Source: Pseudobutyrivibrio ruminis
Lineage (GTDB): Bacteria > Bacillota > Clostridia > Lachnospirales > Lachnospiraceae
Direction: 5' to 3'
Assembly: GCF_015057245.1 (NCBI RefSeq)
Contig: NZ_SVET01000001.1
Coordinates: forward strand, 310,001 to 374,000
DNA length: 64,000 nt
Both the position numbers and the translations under genes were made by a program. The notes under the pieces are model-generated. The model ran no database searches and was not told the DNA's origin. It saw nothing but the letters and a program-made list of their open reading frames with translations. Shown in pieces: positions 9,065 to 19,084 of this stretch. Within the stretch, counting starts at the first letter, position 1. Every line of letters starts with the position of its first letter.

Positions 9065-9100
9065 TCGAGTTTGATTGTATTGCAATCAGAAAGGTTTATC

Positions 9101-10840
9101 ATGAAAAAAAATAAGAAATTAGTGCGCCAGGTATTATTATTAGCATCTGCATTAGCATTGCTTATGGCCACAACAATAGCTATTATCGGAATCTCTTTCG
9201 TTAAGAAAGCATATTATGACTCTTTCGAGGAAGAGCTTCATGCATCTGCAGTATTCCTTATTGATGCAATGGACCACGAATGGAATGGTGATTGGTCAGT
9301 TGCTTCAAACGGAACTATTCTAAAGGCAAATTTTGCTGTTCACGATGATTTTCAGGAGCAGCTTGATAGCTTGCACGAGAAGACCGGAATGGATTTTACA
9401 GTCTTCTACGGAGATACCCGTTATATCACTTCTCTTGTTGATTCTGAGACTGGTGAGCGTATGGAAGGCACAAAGGCTTCAGCTACTGTTATAGAAAAGG
9501 TTCTTACTAACGGCGAAGAATATCTTGCAACAAACTTTACTATAGATGGCATCGAAGGAAAATGGTACGCATACTACATACCTCTTACTAATTCTGACGG
9601 TTCAATTGTAGGTATGGTATTTGCTGGTAGAGATACAACTTCAGTAGAAGCTGCTTTGTGGCATGCTCGCTTAATCATCATGGGAGTTTATGTCTTCTTC
9701 TTCTTCCTTAACCTTTCTATCGGTCACTGGATGGTAAACAAGTCTACAAAGGCTATTCAGGACATTGTTGATGGTTTAAAGAAATTAGAAGACGGTGAGC
9801 TTTCATTCTACATAAACAACCAGACATTTGACAGAACTGATGAAATCGGTGTTATCGCTGAAAGCTCAGCTGAGCTCCGCGATAAGCTTACAGATGTTAT
9901 CCAGACAACTCTTGATCTTTCAGAAGAAGTTACAAAGTCTGGTGAAAACCTTGCAACATCAGCTGATACCGCTCTTCATGTAGCAGATCAGGTTGCTAAC
10001 GCTGTAGAAGATATTAGCAAGGGCGCCGTTGCTCAGGCTGAAAACGTTGAAAACTCATTATCAAACACTACAGAAATGGGCGAAAGCATTGATGATATCA
10101 CTTCAAGTGTTAAGGAGCTTTCAAAGGCTGCAACAGAAATGCTTGAAGATGCAAACCACACTGTTGATGCAATCAACGAGCTTATGCTTCAGAACGAACA
10201 GGTTATGGTAGCCATGACAGAGATTCACAGCCAGATTCAGGCTACAAACGATGCTGTTAAAAATATCGCTGATGCTTCAAGTGCTATCACATCTATTTCA
10301 GAGCAGACTAATCTTCTCTCTCTTAACGCTTCTATCGAGGCTGCTAGAGCTGGAGAATACGGTAGAGGATTTGCCGTTGTTGCTTCTGAAATTGGTTCCC
10401 TGGCTATCCAGTCAAAGGATGCAGCTGTTTCAATTAATGGAATTGTAGATAAGCTTGTAGAAGAATCACAGATGAGTGTTGATACAATTGAAAAGCTTAA
10501 CGTAGCATTCAACAAGCAAAACGCTCAGCTTAACAGCACAAAGACAGATATGGACGGTGTTGTTAGCAACGTAAACAGCGTTGATATTAGTACAAAGACA
10601 ATTGCTGATAAGGTTGAACTTCTTAACAACCTTAAGGCAAGCTTCAATGATATTATTTCAGAGCTCTCTGCTATTTCTCAGCAGAATGCAGCATCTTCAC
10701 AGGAGACAACTGCTTCTATGGAAGAGCTCAACACAACATTCGCTATGATAAATGAGGCCGCAGCCGAGCTCAAGGACCTTGCCGTAAGCCTAAACGATAA
10801 GATGAACTACTTCAGTATCGAAAGTACTGTAACAGAGTAA
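9101..10840 (+). CDS. Methyl-accepting chemotaxis protein with extracellular cache domain
   Basis: Transmembrane receptor that signals to CheA/CheW to steer flagellar motion. The 579-residue protein has TM1 (about 10-34), a single-cache-like sensory domain (36-188), TM2 (190-211), HAMP (212-265) and a long coiled signalling domain. The hairpin tip is visible at about 399-430, with EQTNLLSLNASIEAARAGE and GRGFAVVA. I start it at ATG 9101 with AGAAAGG upstream. An earlier in-frame ATG at 9050 lies inside the terminator stem and is unlikely. Expression depends on the c-di-GMP riboswitch, tying chemotaxis to the motile/sessile switch. The ligand is unknown. Confidence 0.94.
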   Translation: MKKNKKLVRQVLLLASALALLMATTIAIIGISFVKKAYYDSFEEELHASAVFLIDAMDHEWNGDWSVASNGTILKANFAVHDDFQEQLDSLHEKTGMDFTVFYGDTRYITSLVDSETGERMEGTKASATVIEKVLTNGEEYLATNFTIDGIEGKWYAYYIPLTNSDGSIVGMVFAGRDTTSVEAALWHARLIIMGVYVFFFFLNLSIGHWMVNKSTKAIQDIVDGLKKLEDGELSFYINNQTFDRTDEIGVIAESSAELRDKLTDVIQTTLDLSEEVTKSGENLATSADTALHVADQVANAVEDISKGAVAQAENVENSLSNTTEMGESIDDITSSVKELSKAATEMLEDANHTVDAINELMLQNEQVMVAMTEIHSQIQATNDAVKNIADASSAITSISEQTNLLSLNASIEAARAGEYGRGFAVVASEIGSLAIQSKDAAVSINGIVDKLVEESQMSVDTIEKLNVAFNKQNAQLNSTKTDMDGVVSNVNSVDISTKTIADKVELLNNLKASFNDIISELSAISQQNAASSQETTASMEELNTTFAMINEAAAELKDLAVSLNDKMNYFSIESTVTE

Positions 10841-10845
10841 AATTA

Positions 10846-10877
10846 AAAAGAACCAGTAACTAACTGGTTCTTTTTTT
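10846..10877. terminator. Terminator after the chemoreceptor gene
   Basis: AAAAAGAACCAGT pairs with ACTGGTTCTTTTT around a 5-nt loop (10858-10862), with T runs on the plus strand and A runs on the other side. It serves the chemoreceptor; on the minus strand it sits 10 bp after the alpha-galactosidase stop and could serve both. Confidence 0.88.
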
Positions 10878-10886
10878 GTATTTATG

Positions 10887-13226
10887 CTATTCAGCTTTCT
10901 CTACGAAATACAGGCGTGCTCCGAAGTCTGGGAAGTAGCGAACTTCTTCATTGAAGCCGGTACCTACGAAGCTTTGTACAAGCTTAACTCCGTTAGAATT
11001 AAGTGTGTTTCCATAAGCCACGTAATCTTCTATTTCACCAGGCATCTTTACAAACTTTGCAACAAGATTATGTACAAGTGAATCCTGCTTAATATGAATT
11101 GGAGAAACTGTATTTACCAAATCTCCAAATCCCTTTACGTTATATTCAAGCTTGCGTCCAAAGAAGTGGTACTTTGTCTGTGAATCAAGGCCAGCCATCT
11201 CAAGCTTCAAGTACTGGTCTCCTGCTACGATTTCTCGCTGCATAAGCATTGAAACAGATGTAGATTTATCCTTATCAACGATGCTCCACTGATAAATGTT
11301 GTCCGCTCTGTGGCGATAGAAATCGCCAAACTGCAATGTCTTACGATACTGCTTGTAAAGCTCGATTTGTGCCTTAACAGCTGCAATATCTTCTGACTTC
11401 ATATCGTTAAGATTGAGCTCATATCCAAGTACCCCAAAGCTTGCTACGGCAAAGCGTGATTCAAGTGGTGTAACACGAAGTGTCTGATGGTTTGGACATG
11501 CAGAAACATGTGCTGTGTATGTAGACTGTGGATATCCATATGAGTATCCATCCTGAATTGCAAGTCTGCTGACAGCATCTGTATTGTCACTTGCCCAAAT
11601 CTGTGGATAGTAGCAAAGCACACCAAGGTCAAATCTGTTTCCACCTGAAGCGCAGCCTTCCATCAGAATCTCTGGGAAGCGCTCAGCCAATGTCTTTAAC
11701 AATCTGTAGAAGCCAAGAACATATCTATGGCTAACCTCAAGCTGCTTATCAGCTGGGAGATACTTTGAATAGTAATCTGAGAAGTTTCTATTCATATCCC
11801 ACTTGATGTATGAAATACCAGGTGTAGAGAATACCTCGCTCATTCTGTCAATCATGTAATCTACAACCTCTGGGTTGCAAAGGTCAAGCAATCGCTGGAA
11901 ACGTCCCTCTGAATGATCCATGTTTGGAATATCGATAGCCCAATCTGGATGCTTTCTGTAAAGCTCACTATCAACGTTAATCATCTCTGGCTCAACCCAA
12001 AGACCAAACATAAGACCAAGGTCGTTTACCTTCTTTGAAAGACCTTCCAAGCCACCTGGAAGCTTCTTTTTATTAACAATATCCCAATCGCCAAGGGCTC
12101 TGTGGTCATCATTTCTATCGCCGAACCAACCATCATCCATAACGAACAATTCTGCGCCGGCATTCTTAGCTGTCTTTGCAAGCTTTAAAAGTGAACCCTC
12201 TGTAAAATCGAAATAAGAAGCCTCCCAGCTATTGATAAGAACTGGGCGTTCCTTCTTTTTCCATGGGCCACGTGTAATATGCTCACGAACGAAATCATGC
12301 ATATTAAGGCTCATCTGTCTAAAGCCAGCTGCTGAATATGTAAGAACTGCTTCCGGTGCCTCAAATTCCTCTCCTGCTGCTAAATCCCATGCAAAGTTCT
12401 GAGGATTGATTCCATATACAACTCTTGTCTTCTTAAATGAAGAAACCTCTGTAGCTGAGTAATGGTTGCCAGAGTAAAGTAAGTTGAATCCCCAAACATC
12501 TCCAGACTCTTCACATGAATCTGGCTCAGAAATCATAAATAAAGGATTGCATCTGTTTGAGCTAGTGCCTGTAAATGATGCATTAACAAACTTACCTGCT
12601 GGAAGAACAATATCACTCTTATTCATCTCACGTGTCCAGCCACCGTGGAATGATGTAATTTTCATGCCTGGATGATCGTAATCCATAAGCATAGAAAGCA
12701 TACGTGTAAGGCGAACGCTTTCATCTGAAGTATTTATAAACTTGGCAGAGCGAGTAATTACATCGCACTCTTCAAACACTGAATATGAAAGAATCAAAGT
12801 GAATCCGTGATTCTTATCCTTCATGGTTACGTTGAGAGTTTCTACCTTGCCTGATTCGTCGTATGAGCTTGGCAAAGTCTTGAACTCAGGCTTTCCTGAA
12901 ATAACTTCATATGAATCATAAACGAAGTCCAATGATGTGCTTCCATCAGCACAAACTACTTCTAGCATAGGCTCTCTTAAATCGCCCTTACCAATTGCAG
13001 AAAGCTCAAGTCTAACATCCTCTAATGTTAAATCCTGGTGTGCATCATCATATGTAATAGTATTGCCTGGAGCAAATGCACGCTTTTCTTTAAGCACAGA
13101 TGGCTCATCACAATTGATGAGCCTTCCGTAATACATATGTTCCAGCTGACCTGTTTCCATTACGCGAAATGCGTATGTTGTTGACTTGGTATTTAAGAAA
13201 AATACCTTTCCATCAGCTTTAATCAT
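10887..13226 (-). CDS. Alpha-galactosidase, GH36
   Basis: Hydrolyses terminal alpha-1,6-galactose, as in raffinose, melibiose or galactomannan oligomers. The 779-residue length suits GH36. The N-terminal beta-supersandwich covers about 1-310, followed by the catalytic barrel. Visible motifs are MDDGWFG (363-369), YIKWDMNR with nucleophile D477, CASGGNRFD (525-533) and WASDNTD with acid/base D547. No signal peptide is present, so it acts in the cytoplasm on imported oligosaccharides. It is the last gene of the TetR-led operon, 53 bp after the transporter. GGAGG precedes the ATG. A GH36 N-acetylgalactosaminidase or raffinose synthase activity is less likely given the bacterial-type motifs. Confidence 0.93.
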   Translation of the reverse strand: MIKADGKVFFLNTKSTTYAFRVMETGQLEHMYYGRLINCDEPSVLKEKRAFAPGNTITYDDAHQDLTLEDVRLELSAIGKGDLREPMLEVVCADGSTSLDFVYDSYEVISGKPEFKTLPSSYDESGKVETLNVTMKDKNHGFTLILSYSVFEECDVITRSAKFINTSDESVRLTRMLSMLMDYDHPGMKITSFHGGWTREMNKSDIVLPAGKFVNASFTGTSSNRCNPLFMISEPDSCEESGDVWGFNLLYSGNHYSATEVSSFKKTRVVYGINPQNFAWDLAAGEEFEAPEAVLTYSAAGFRQMSLNMHDFVREHITRGPWKKKERPVLINSWEASYFDFTEGSLLKLAKTAKNAGAELFVMDDGWFGDRNDDHRALGDWDIVNKKKLPGGLEGLSKKVNDLGLMFGLWVEPEMINVDSELYRKHPDWAIDIPNMDHSEGRFQRLLDLCNPEVVDYMIDRMSEVFSTPGISYIKWDMNRNFSDYYSKYLPADKQLEVSHRYVLGFYRLLKTLAERFPEILMEGCASGGNRFDLGVLCYYPQIWASDNTDAVSRLAIQDGYSYGYPQSTYTAHVSACPNHQTLRVTPLESRFAVASFGVLGYELNLNDMKSEDIAAVKAQIELYKQYRKTLQFGDFYRHRADNIYQWSIVDKDKSTSVSMLMQREIVAGDQYLKLEMAGLDSQTKYHFFGRKLEYNVKGFGDLVNTVSPIHIKQDSLVHNLVAKFVKMPGEIEDYVAYGNTLNSNGVKLVQSFVGTGFNEEVRYFPDFGARLYFVEKAE

Positions 13227-13279
13227 CTAAAAACCTCCAACTCCTGTAAAGTAATACAAGATTCATATTAACATATTAT

Positions 13280-15127
13280 TTATTTACGAGCATTTAATTC
13301 TTCTGAGATTTCAGCAAGTTTTTCATCAGTCAAAATGTATTTTGCTCTAAAGAATAAGAATGCAATAACAAGAACGATTGTTGGTCCAACTGTCATAATC
13401 ATTCTAAGTCCGATTACTGAATTTGCATCAATAGACTCAAGAAGTCCACTGTTTGCAACCTTTGCCTGAAGACCAGCCACATCAAGTGTTGCTGCACTAT
13501 CCTTCTGGATATTGAAAATAGCAAGGCAAACTGATGCAACAAGAGCTGCAATACCAGATGCAAGCTTAACTACGAATGTCTGCATAGAGAAAATAACTGA
13601 TTCGTCTCTACGATAGTTCTTGAGCTCACCGTAATCTACTGTGTTTGCCAGGAATACTGTGACTACAACGTTAAGGATTCCTGCACCAGACATAATAAGG
13701 AAGCCTGGTAAGAAGAAAATAAATACACTTGTAACTCCGCTAAGTGCCATTACAAGAAGTACGATGTATCCTACTATTTCTGCTGCTACGCAAATATAGA
13801 AAATACGAAGTGTTGTAAAGGCTTTTCTAAGAAGAGGGAATAAAATCATCATTGCAAGAATCTGCATACCACCTGCAAATGTGTTGAACAATGTGTAATT
13901 CCCCTGCCAATTGCTTCCTGCTAAATCATATTTGAAGAAGTAAATCAAAAGGTTTGATGTAATATAAAGTGCAGTGTTTACAAGAACGATTGTTATAACA
14001 ATTGTCATAGCCTGATCATTCTGGATAAGAGCCTTAAACATCTGACCAATTGATGCTGTCTGCATATCTACTGTAGACTTTTCCTTTATGCATGCACATG
14101 TGATCCCAATAAAGAGAATAAATAACGCACCGATGATGATTGAGAAGTACTTGAAACCAAGACGCTCAACTTCCATTGTAGAAGTCATATCAATTGTCAT
14201 TTTGCTAAGATCAACTTCACCATTCATAAGCTGGTTGAATGCATCGCTAGGAACATAAATTGCAATAGCAACAACTCCTGAATCAACACTATCCATAGCA
14301 ACGTTAATGTCGCAATCATCTCCCTCTACATAAGTAGTATCACCATATGTAAAGCTGTAGTTTGTGTTGTCACCATTTAAAGATACAACGCCGTTGTAGC
14401 CGTTTTCTTCATCTACAACACCGTCAAATACCTTCTGGATACCTGTTACATTAAGAACAATATCATTTCCAATAACTGTGCTTGTGTTTGATGTAGGATT
14501 TCCGTCTGCATCACGCTCAACAACATAAACACTGAAGTTAGTGTTGCTAGAATCAAATGTCTTTAAAATATTGTCTGTGCTGTTTGCTGCTGCTTTTGAA
14601 CCAAGAGCTGCAACAGCCATAACTGTAACGATAGTAACAAGTGCGGAACCAACACCAGCGCATGAACGAGCAAGTGCTGATAAACCTTCACGCTCCTTAC
14701 CGCTATCTGTAAAAGCTGGAACCATTGACCAGTAAGGGATATCCATCATAGTGTATGTAACGCCCCACATAATGTAAGTAACAGCTGCGTAAGCAACAAG
14801 TCCCTTAGCTGTAGCTGCTGGTGGTGCAGAAAACATTAAAATCAAAAGAACTGTGTTTGTAATAGTTCCAATTAAAAGCCAAGGACGGAACTTTCCCCAA
14901 CGAGTCTTTGTCTTTGCAACAATTACACCCATGATTGGATCATTGAATGCATCAAATACACGGGCAACCAAAAGGATAATACCCATCGCAATTGCATTGA
15001 CTCCCATGATGTCCTGGAAATAGTAAAGTACGTATGAAGCTGAAAGCATGTAAACCATGTCCTTTCCAACAGCTCCTATACCATAGGCAAATTTTTCAAC
15101 TCCCGATAAACTTCTTTTTTCTGCCAT
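13280..15127 (-). CDS. GPH-family sugar:cation symporter (MFS) with extracellular insertion
   Basis: Imports glycosides such as melibiose or related oligosaccharides with a cation. Family signatures are DAFNDPIMG (59-67) and TRWGKFRPW (75-83). The family usually has about 450-480 residues; this one has 615. The extra length is one block, about residues 177-322, between the fifth and sixth membrane helices. It is rich in Asp, Asn, Ser and Thr with no hydrophobic helix, and topology places it outside the cell. AGGAGG precedes the ATG. It lies between the GT-B-like gene and the alpha-galactosidase gene, so its substrate is probably a galactoside. The role of the insertion is unknown; it might capture the substrate or contact the wall. 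Confidence 0.9.
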   Translation of the reverse strand: MAEKRSLSGVEKFAYGIGAVGKDMVYMLSASYVLYYFQDIMGVNAIAMGIILLVARVFDAFNDPIMGVIVAKTKTRWGKFRPWLLIGTITNTVLLILMFSAPPAATAKGLVAYAAVTYIMWGVTYTMMDIPYWSMVPAFTDSGKEREGLSALARSCAGVGSALVTIVTVMAVAALGSKAAANSTDNILKTFDSSNTNFSVYVVERDADGNPTSNTSTVIGNDIVLNVTGIQKVFDGVVDEENGYNGVVSLNGDNTNYSFTYGDTTYVEGDDCDINVAMDSVDSGVVAIAIYVPSDAFNQLMNGEVDLSKMTIDMTSTMEVERLGFKYFSIIIGALFILFIGITCACIKEKSTVDMQTASIGQMFKALIQNDQAMTIVITIVLVNTALYITSNLLIYFFKYDLAGSNWQGNYTLFNTFAGGMQILAMMILFPLLRKAFTTLRIFYICVAAEIVGYIVLLVMALSGVTSVFIFFLPGFLIMSGAGILNVVVTVFLANTVDYGELKNYRRDESVIFSMQTFVVKLASGIAALVASVCLAIFNIQKDSAATLDVAGLQAKVANSGLLESIDANSVIGLRMIMTVGPTIVLVIAFLFFRAKYILTDEKLAEISEELNARK

Positions 15128-15143
15128 TATACTCTCCTCCTAA

Positions 15144-16610
15144 TTAGTTCTTATTCTTAAGCCCCATGGCAAGCTCAACGACCTTATAAGCACCATCATA
15201 AACCCCAATAGTCTTGTTAACCTTGATGCTTTCACACATATCTGTAAGAAGTCTGTCGTCCTGCATAAATAAATCTATCATCTGAAGTGTATGAGGAATG
15301 TCTCTACACTCAAGTGTTCCGTCACCCATTTCTGCTGAGTGAATAGCGCCCCACATCTCGTGCTTTCCTACTCGCTTAATGAAAAGCTTAGGTACTGGAT
15401 AGAAGGCAAGCTCTGATGGCTTTGTAACAAGCACATCGCAGCTACGCATAAGTAAGTTTGTGCAGTAAACTGCTTCAAAAATGTTTTCATGATAGAATCC
15501 GTGGATGCCCTCAACATCACCTGTCAAAGCTTCCTCTGCGAACTTTGTTGTAGCATCAAACTCATTGAAGTGCTCTGTAACTACATCCTTCATCTGTGGG
15601 ATTTCTGCCATCAAATCATCCCAAACATTCTTGTAATCGCCAACATTTACATATAAAGCTGCACGATGTGATTTAATCTCTGGCAATAAATACTTGATGA
15701 TTGCTGCAAAGATTTCTTTCTGTGCTCCTGCGCCACCGATTGTAAGAAGGAAACGCATTGGCTTGCCATTCTTCTTTCTATCAAGACGAGCCTGGCAATC
15801 TGTTTCAATGTTTGAAACAAGCTCGTGGTCAATATAGTGACCTGTGTATACTAAAGAATCATTTGGCATTGGCTTGCAAACTACATCTCCTGCCATACCA
15901 TTGCAGATTCTGTATCCCATATATGCATTCTTACACTGAATAGCATGAACTGCGCCCTCGGCAAAATGAAGGGCCATTGGCCAGTTATCTGGAATAGCAT
16001 TTACAACATACTTCATTCCTGCATGTACAGCAGCCTGAGCTGGCCATGCATGTGTTCCGATAACAGGAATCTCCTTTGGAACATTCTTGTAAACTGTAGC
16101 CATAAGCTCAGCATTCTTTTGGTCTGAAGAGTTGTAAGAAAGCTTTCTAAACCACTCGTAGTTTGCTGGCTCCCAAATAAACTTGTTAAAAAGCTTGTTC
16201 TTTGAAAGTCTTGAACCAAGTGAATACAAATCATTCTGAGCGCTGATAACCTTTGTGCAGGTAGTCTGTGGATAGCCATTTAAATCCATCCAATATGGTG
16301 TGTAGCCCATAGACTTTGCAGCTGATGCCATAGCCATGGAAATACGATAATGACCAAATCCCATACGAATATTACCAACGATAACACCCTTCTCAGTATC
16401 AAATGCTTCCTTAGATTCGCCGTCCTTTAAGAGAACGTCATATACACCAAGAGAATCTCCAATGTGATCATTCTTCGCAATTACGATATTGTAATCCACG
16501 TTTGAATCATCACCATATTTCTTGATGTTCTTTTCTTTTGTTTTGCACGCTTTTTTGTAATCCTTATCTGAGATTACGTTTCCAAAAATTACTTTACTTT
16601 TGTCTTGCAT
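15144..16610 (-). CDS. GT-B-fold (MurG/MGDG-synthase-like) protein of unknown function
   Basis: The 488-residue protein resembles GT-B glycosyltransferases in layout. A glycine-rich N-terminal loop, GNIRMGFGHYRIS (79-91), lies where the MGDG synthase/MurG acceptor loop (GxGHxxA) lies. A second-domain motif LTIGGAGAQKE (289-299) and the donor-site region TKPSELAFYP (396-405) match the usual GGGxG and E/PSE patterns. No signal peptide or transmembrane helix is evident. It sits between GH2 and the GPH transporter with 11-16 bp gaps, so it probably takes part in handling the same sugar. Whether it builds or breaks a bond (for example as a glycoside phosphorylase) cannot be told. I do not recognise a named family with certainty. 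Confidence 0.6.
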   Translation of the reverse strand: MQDKSKVIFGNVISDKDYKKACKTKEKNIKKYGDDSNVDYNIVIAKNDHIGDSLGVYDVLLKDGESKEAFDTEKGVIVGNIRMGFGHYRISMAMASAAKSMGYTPYWMDLNGYPQTTCTKVISAQNDLYSLGSRLSKNKLFNKFIWEPANYEWFRKLSYNSSDQKNAELMATVYKNVPKEIPVIGTHAWPAQAAVHAGMKYVVNAIPDNWPMALHFAEGAVHAIQCKNAYMGYRICNGMAGDVVCKPMPNDSLVYTGHYIDHELVSNIETDCQARLDRKKNGKPMRFLLTIGGAGAQKEIFAAIIKYLLPEIKSHRAALYVNVGDYKNVWDDLMAEIPQMKDVVTEHFNEFDATTKFAEEALTGDVEGIHGFYHENIFEAVYCTNLLMRSCDVLVTKPSELAFYPVPKLFIKRVGKHEMWGAIHSAEMGDGTLECRDIPHTLQMIDLFMQDDRLLTDMCESIKVNKTIGVYDGAYKVVELAMGLKNKN

Positions 16611-16621
16611 CTTTTTACCCC

Positions 16622-19081
16622 TTAATTAATTAAACATTCTGCAGATATACCGATTTCAACTGGCTCCAATCCATCACATGAAATTGTAAGCTTTCCGTCT
16701 CCATCTTCACCTATAGATTTGATATATACTCCTGTGGAACCACCCATTGGTGATACCACCTTTGGTCCGATAATCTCAAAAGGCCCCTCAACCTCAAAAG
16801 AAACCGGCTGACCAAAGAAATATAGCTGATTGTCATTTTGATCAGCTATAGTGATGCGAACCTGAGCCACATCATATGTGTGAAGCTCTGTTAAAAGTGT
16901 ATGGCTTATTTTGGCATTGATATGAGCCTTTGTAACAGCAGCCTTTTTAACAGTCTTAACTACCTGACCATCCTTTATAGCTTCGAATTTGTATTCTCTA
17001 GATTCTCCGCCCCAGTCACCAATAAACTTGTTGTAAAGTGGAACCGCTTTGCTTGGGCTTACATGATGGAAAACAACTAATCTAAATGCTGTCCAAGCAA
17101 GTGATGGTGTAATCTTGAATCCCCCAAGTGTAACATCATTTAAAGCCTTTTTAATAAGCTTTGCCTGACCCTTTGTGAATTCTCCATCCTGCTCTACTGC
17201 ATCACCAACAAAGTCATCAATGAGGATTGGACCATGCTTGAGATTTTCGTATTTGCTATCTGATGGGAAGTACTCCTTAATAAGTACATCATTCTTGTAC
17301 ATCTTTACAGAATCTGCATTTGTAATGATGTATGACTTTCCTCTGTTGCAAGCTGGATGCTCACCAATATCAAAGCTTGTAGTGACATCCAATACTGTCT
17401 CCATATCAGAAAAAGCTGAGTACACTGAAGCTGCAAGCTTTGGATTTCTGAACATATCCATTACGCCGTGATAACAGATTCTATCTCCAGAGCCAAAGTC
17501 CTTATGTGTGTTGTAATCGAACATGCACCATCCGAATGAACCTGCAATATCAGGCTCTCCTGCAATTGCATCAAGAACATTTGCATGTCTCATTGCATGC
17601 TCCTGTCTGTGCTCCTCAGCATCGAAAGTCTTTGTTGGGTACATATGACCATTGTACTCACTAACCAAATAAGGCTTTTCATCATTTGATGTGATATCTG
17701 ATTTCTTCGAGCAGCCCTTGTTAGCGCCTGAATGAACGAAATCATTGTATGTGTAGACATCTTCTAGCAATGAGCTCTTTGCATGGGCTCTAACGCCGCC
17801 TGTAGGGCGTGTAGGGTCATATTTGTGAGCCACCTCGTTTGTTCTAGTGTAAAATTCATCGTCATCCTGAGATTCGTTTATACGTACACCCCAAAGGATG
17901 ATTGAAGGATGATGGCGATATTGGATAACCATATCCTTTGTATTTTCTACAGCGATGTTTTTCCAATCAGAATCACCAATGTGCTGCCATCCTGGAATCT
18001 CTGTAAATACAAGCAATCCTAATTTGTCACATTCATCAATGAAATAATGCGACTGAGGATAATGTGAAGTACGAACAGCATTAAGTGCCAATTCTTCTTT
18101 TAGAATCTTTGCATCCAAACGCTGCATAGACTCTGGCATTGCATATCCAACATAAGGATATGACTGATGTCTGTTTAATCCTCTAAGCTTTAGCTTTCTA
18201 CCGTTTAAGTAATAGCCATTCTTTCTGAATTCTGAGCTTCTGAAACCGATAGTTTCAACATGCTCATCTACAACATTGTCATCAATAACAAGCTGTGTCT
18301 TAATCTGATATAGATGTGGGCTTTCAACATCCCAAAGCTTAACAGTGGTTGGGGCTGTTGTAAGATTTAAAAGATATCCATCCTCCACCTTTTCAAGGCC
18401 ACCAACAGGCTGAGATATCAACAAATCCTCATCCAAATACTGCTTAATAAAAACATGCTCATCAACAGCAAGCTCATAAATGTTTTCAGAAAGGATACAT
18501 TCAGTTTTAAGAATACCCTGGACCTTCATCATTTTGATTTGCTTCGGAGTTCTCTTGCTTGTAGAAACTCGCTCAAGCAGTGAAGGCTGAACAAACAGGC
18601 TCTTAAAATGGGTTTGTTCTTTAACTTCGAAATAAACATCTCTATAGATGCCGCCATAAGTCATATAGTCAACTACATAGCCAAATGGAGGCTGGTTAAG
18701 ACTTTCTCTGGAATCAACCTTTACAGTGATAAGGTTCTCTTCACCAAAATTAAGAACATCTGATACATCGATTGAAAATGCTGTGTAGCCGCACTCATGA
18801 TGCTTCATGTGACGACCATTGATATAGACATCACAGCAATGTCCAACTGCTTCAAATGTAAGAATAAGAAGTTTGTCAGCCCACTGAGCAGGAGCAAAAA
18901 TGCTCTTTTGGTAAGCTGAAACCATTTGATAAATACCTTCATCAAAATATGAAAAAGGTGTCTCTTTTACAGTATGAGGAATATTGATAAGCGTGCTTTC
19001 CTTCATAGGCTGGCTTATCATTTCCTCATCAAATTTTTCATTAAATCTCCACTTTCTGTCTAAATAAACTCTTTGTGCCAT
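16622..19081 (-). CDS. Glycoside hydrolase family 2 (beta-galactosidase-like)
   Basis: A cytoplasmic exo-glycosidase of 819 residues. The order is a sugar-binding jelly-roll (about 1-155), an Ig-like domain (to about 280), the TIM barrel (about 285-560) and extra C-terminal beta domains. The acid/base is E403 in GVRINES and the nucleophile E475 in LVSEYNGH. KLRGLNRHQ at 297-305 and RTSHYPQS at 337-344 are typical GH2 barrel motifs. No signal peptide is seen. It follows tetR by 3 bp. Beta-galactosidase is the likely activity given the alpha-galactosidase in the operon, but beta-glucuronidase or beta-mannosidase cannot be excluded. Confidence 0.88.
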   Translation of the reverse strand: MAQRVYLDRKWRFNEKFDEEMISQPMKESTLINIPHTVKETPFSYFDEGIYQMVSAYQKSIFAPAQWADKLLILTFEAVGHCCDVYINGRHMKHHECGYTAFSIDVSDVLNFGEENLITVKVDSRESLNQPPFGYVVDYMTYGGIYRDVYFEVKEQTHFKSLFVQPSLLERVSTSKRTPKQIKMMKVQGILKTECILSENIYELAVDEHVFIKQYLDEDLLISQPVGGLEKVEDGYLLNLTTAPTTVKLWDVESPHLYQIKTQLVIDDNVVDEHVETIGFRSSEFRKNGYYLNGRKLKLRGLNRHQSYPYVGYAMPESMQRLDAKILKEELALNAVRTSHYPQSHYFIDECDKLGLLVFTEIPGWQHIGDSDWKNIAVENTKDMVIQYRHHPSIILWGVRINESQDDDEFYTRTNEVAHKYDPTRPTGGVRAHAKSSLLEDVYTYNDFVHSGANKGCSKKSDITSNDEKPYLVSEYNGHMYPTKTFDAEEHRQEHAMRHANVLDAIAGEPDIAGSFGWCMFDYNTHKDFGSGDRICYHGVMDMFRNPKLAASVYSAFSDMETVLDVTTSFDIGEHPACNRGKSYIITNADSVKMYKNDVLIKEYFPSDSKYENLKHGPILIDDFVGDAVEQDGEFTKGQAKLIKKALNDVTLGGFKITPSLAWTAFRLVVFHHVSPSKAVPLYNKFIGDWGGESREYKFEAIKDGQVVKTVKKAAVTKAHINAKISHTLLTELHTYDVAQVRITIADQNDNQLYFFGQPVSFEVEGPFEIIGPKVVSPMGGSTGVYIKSIGEDGDGKLTISCDGLEPVEIGISAECLIN

Positions 19082-19084
19082 TTA

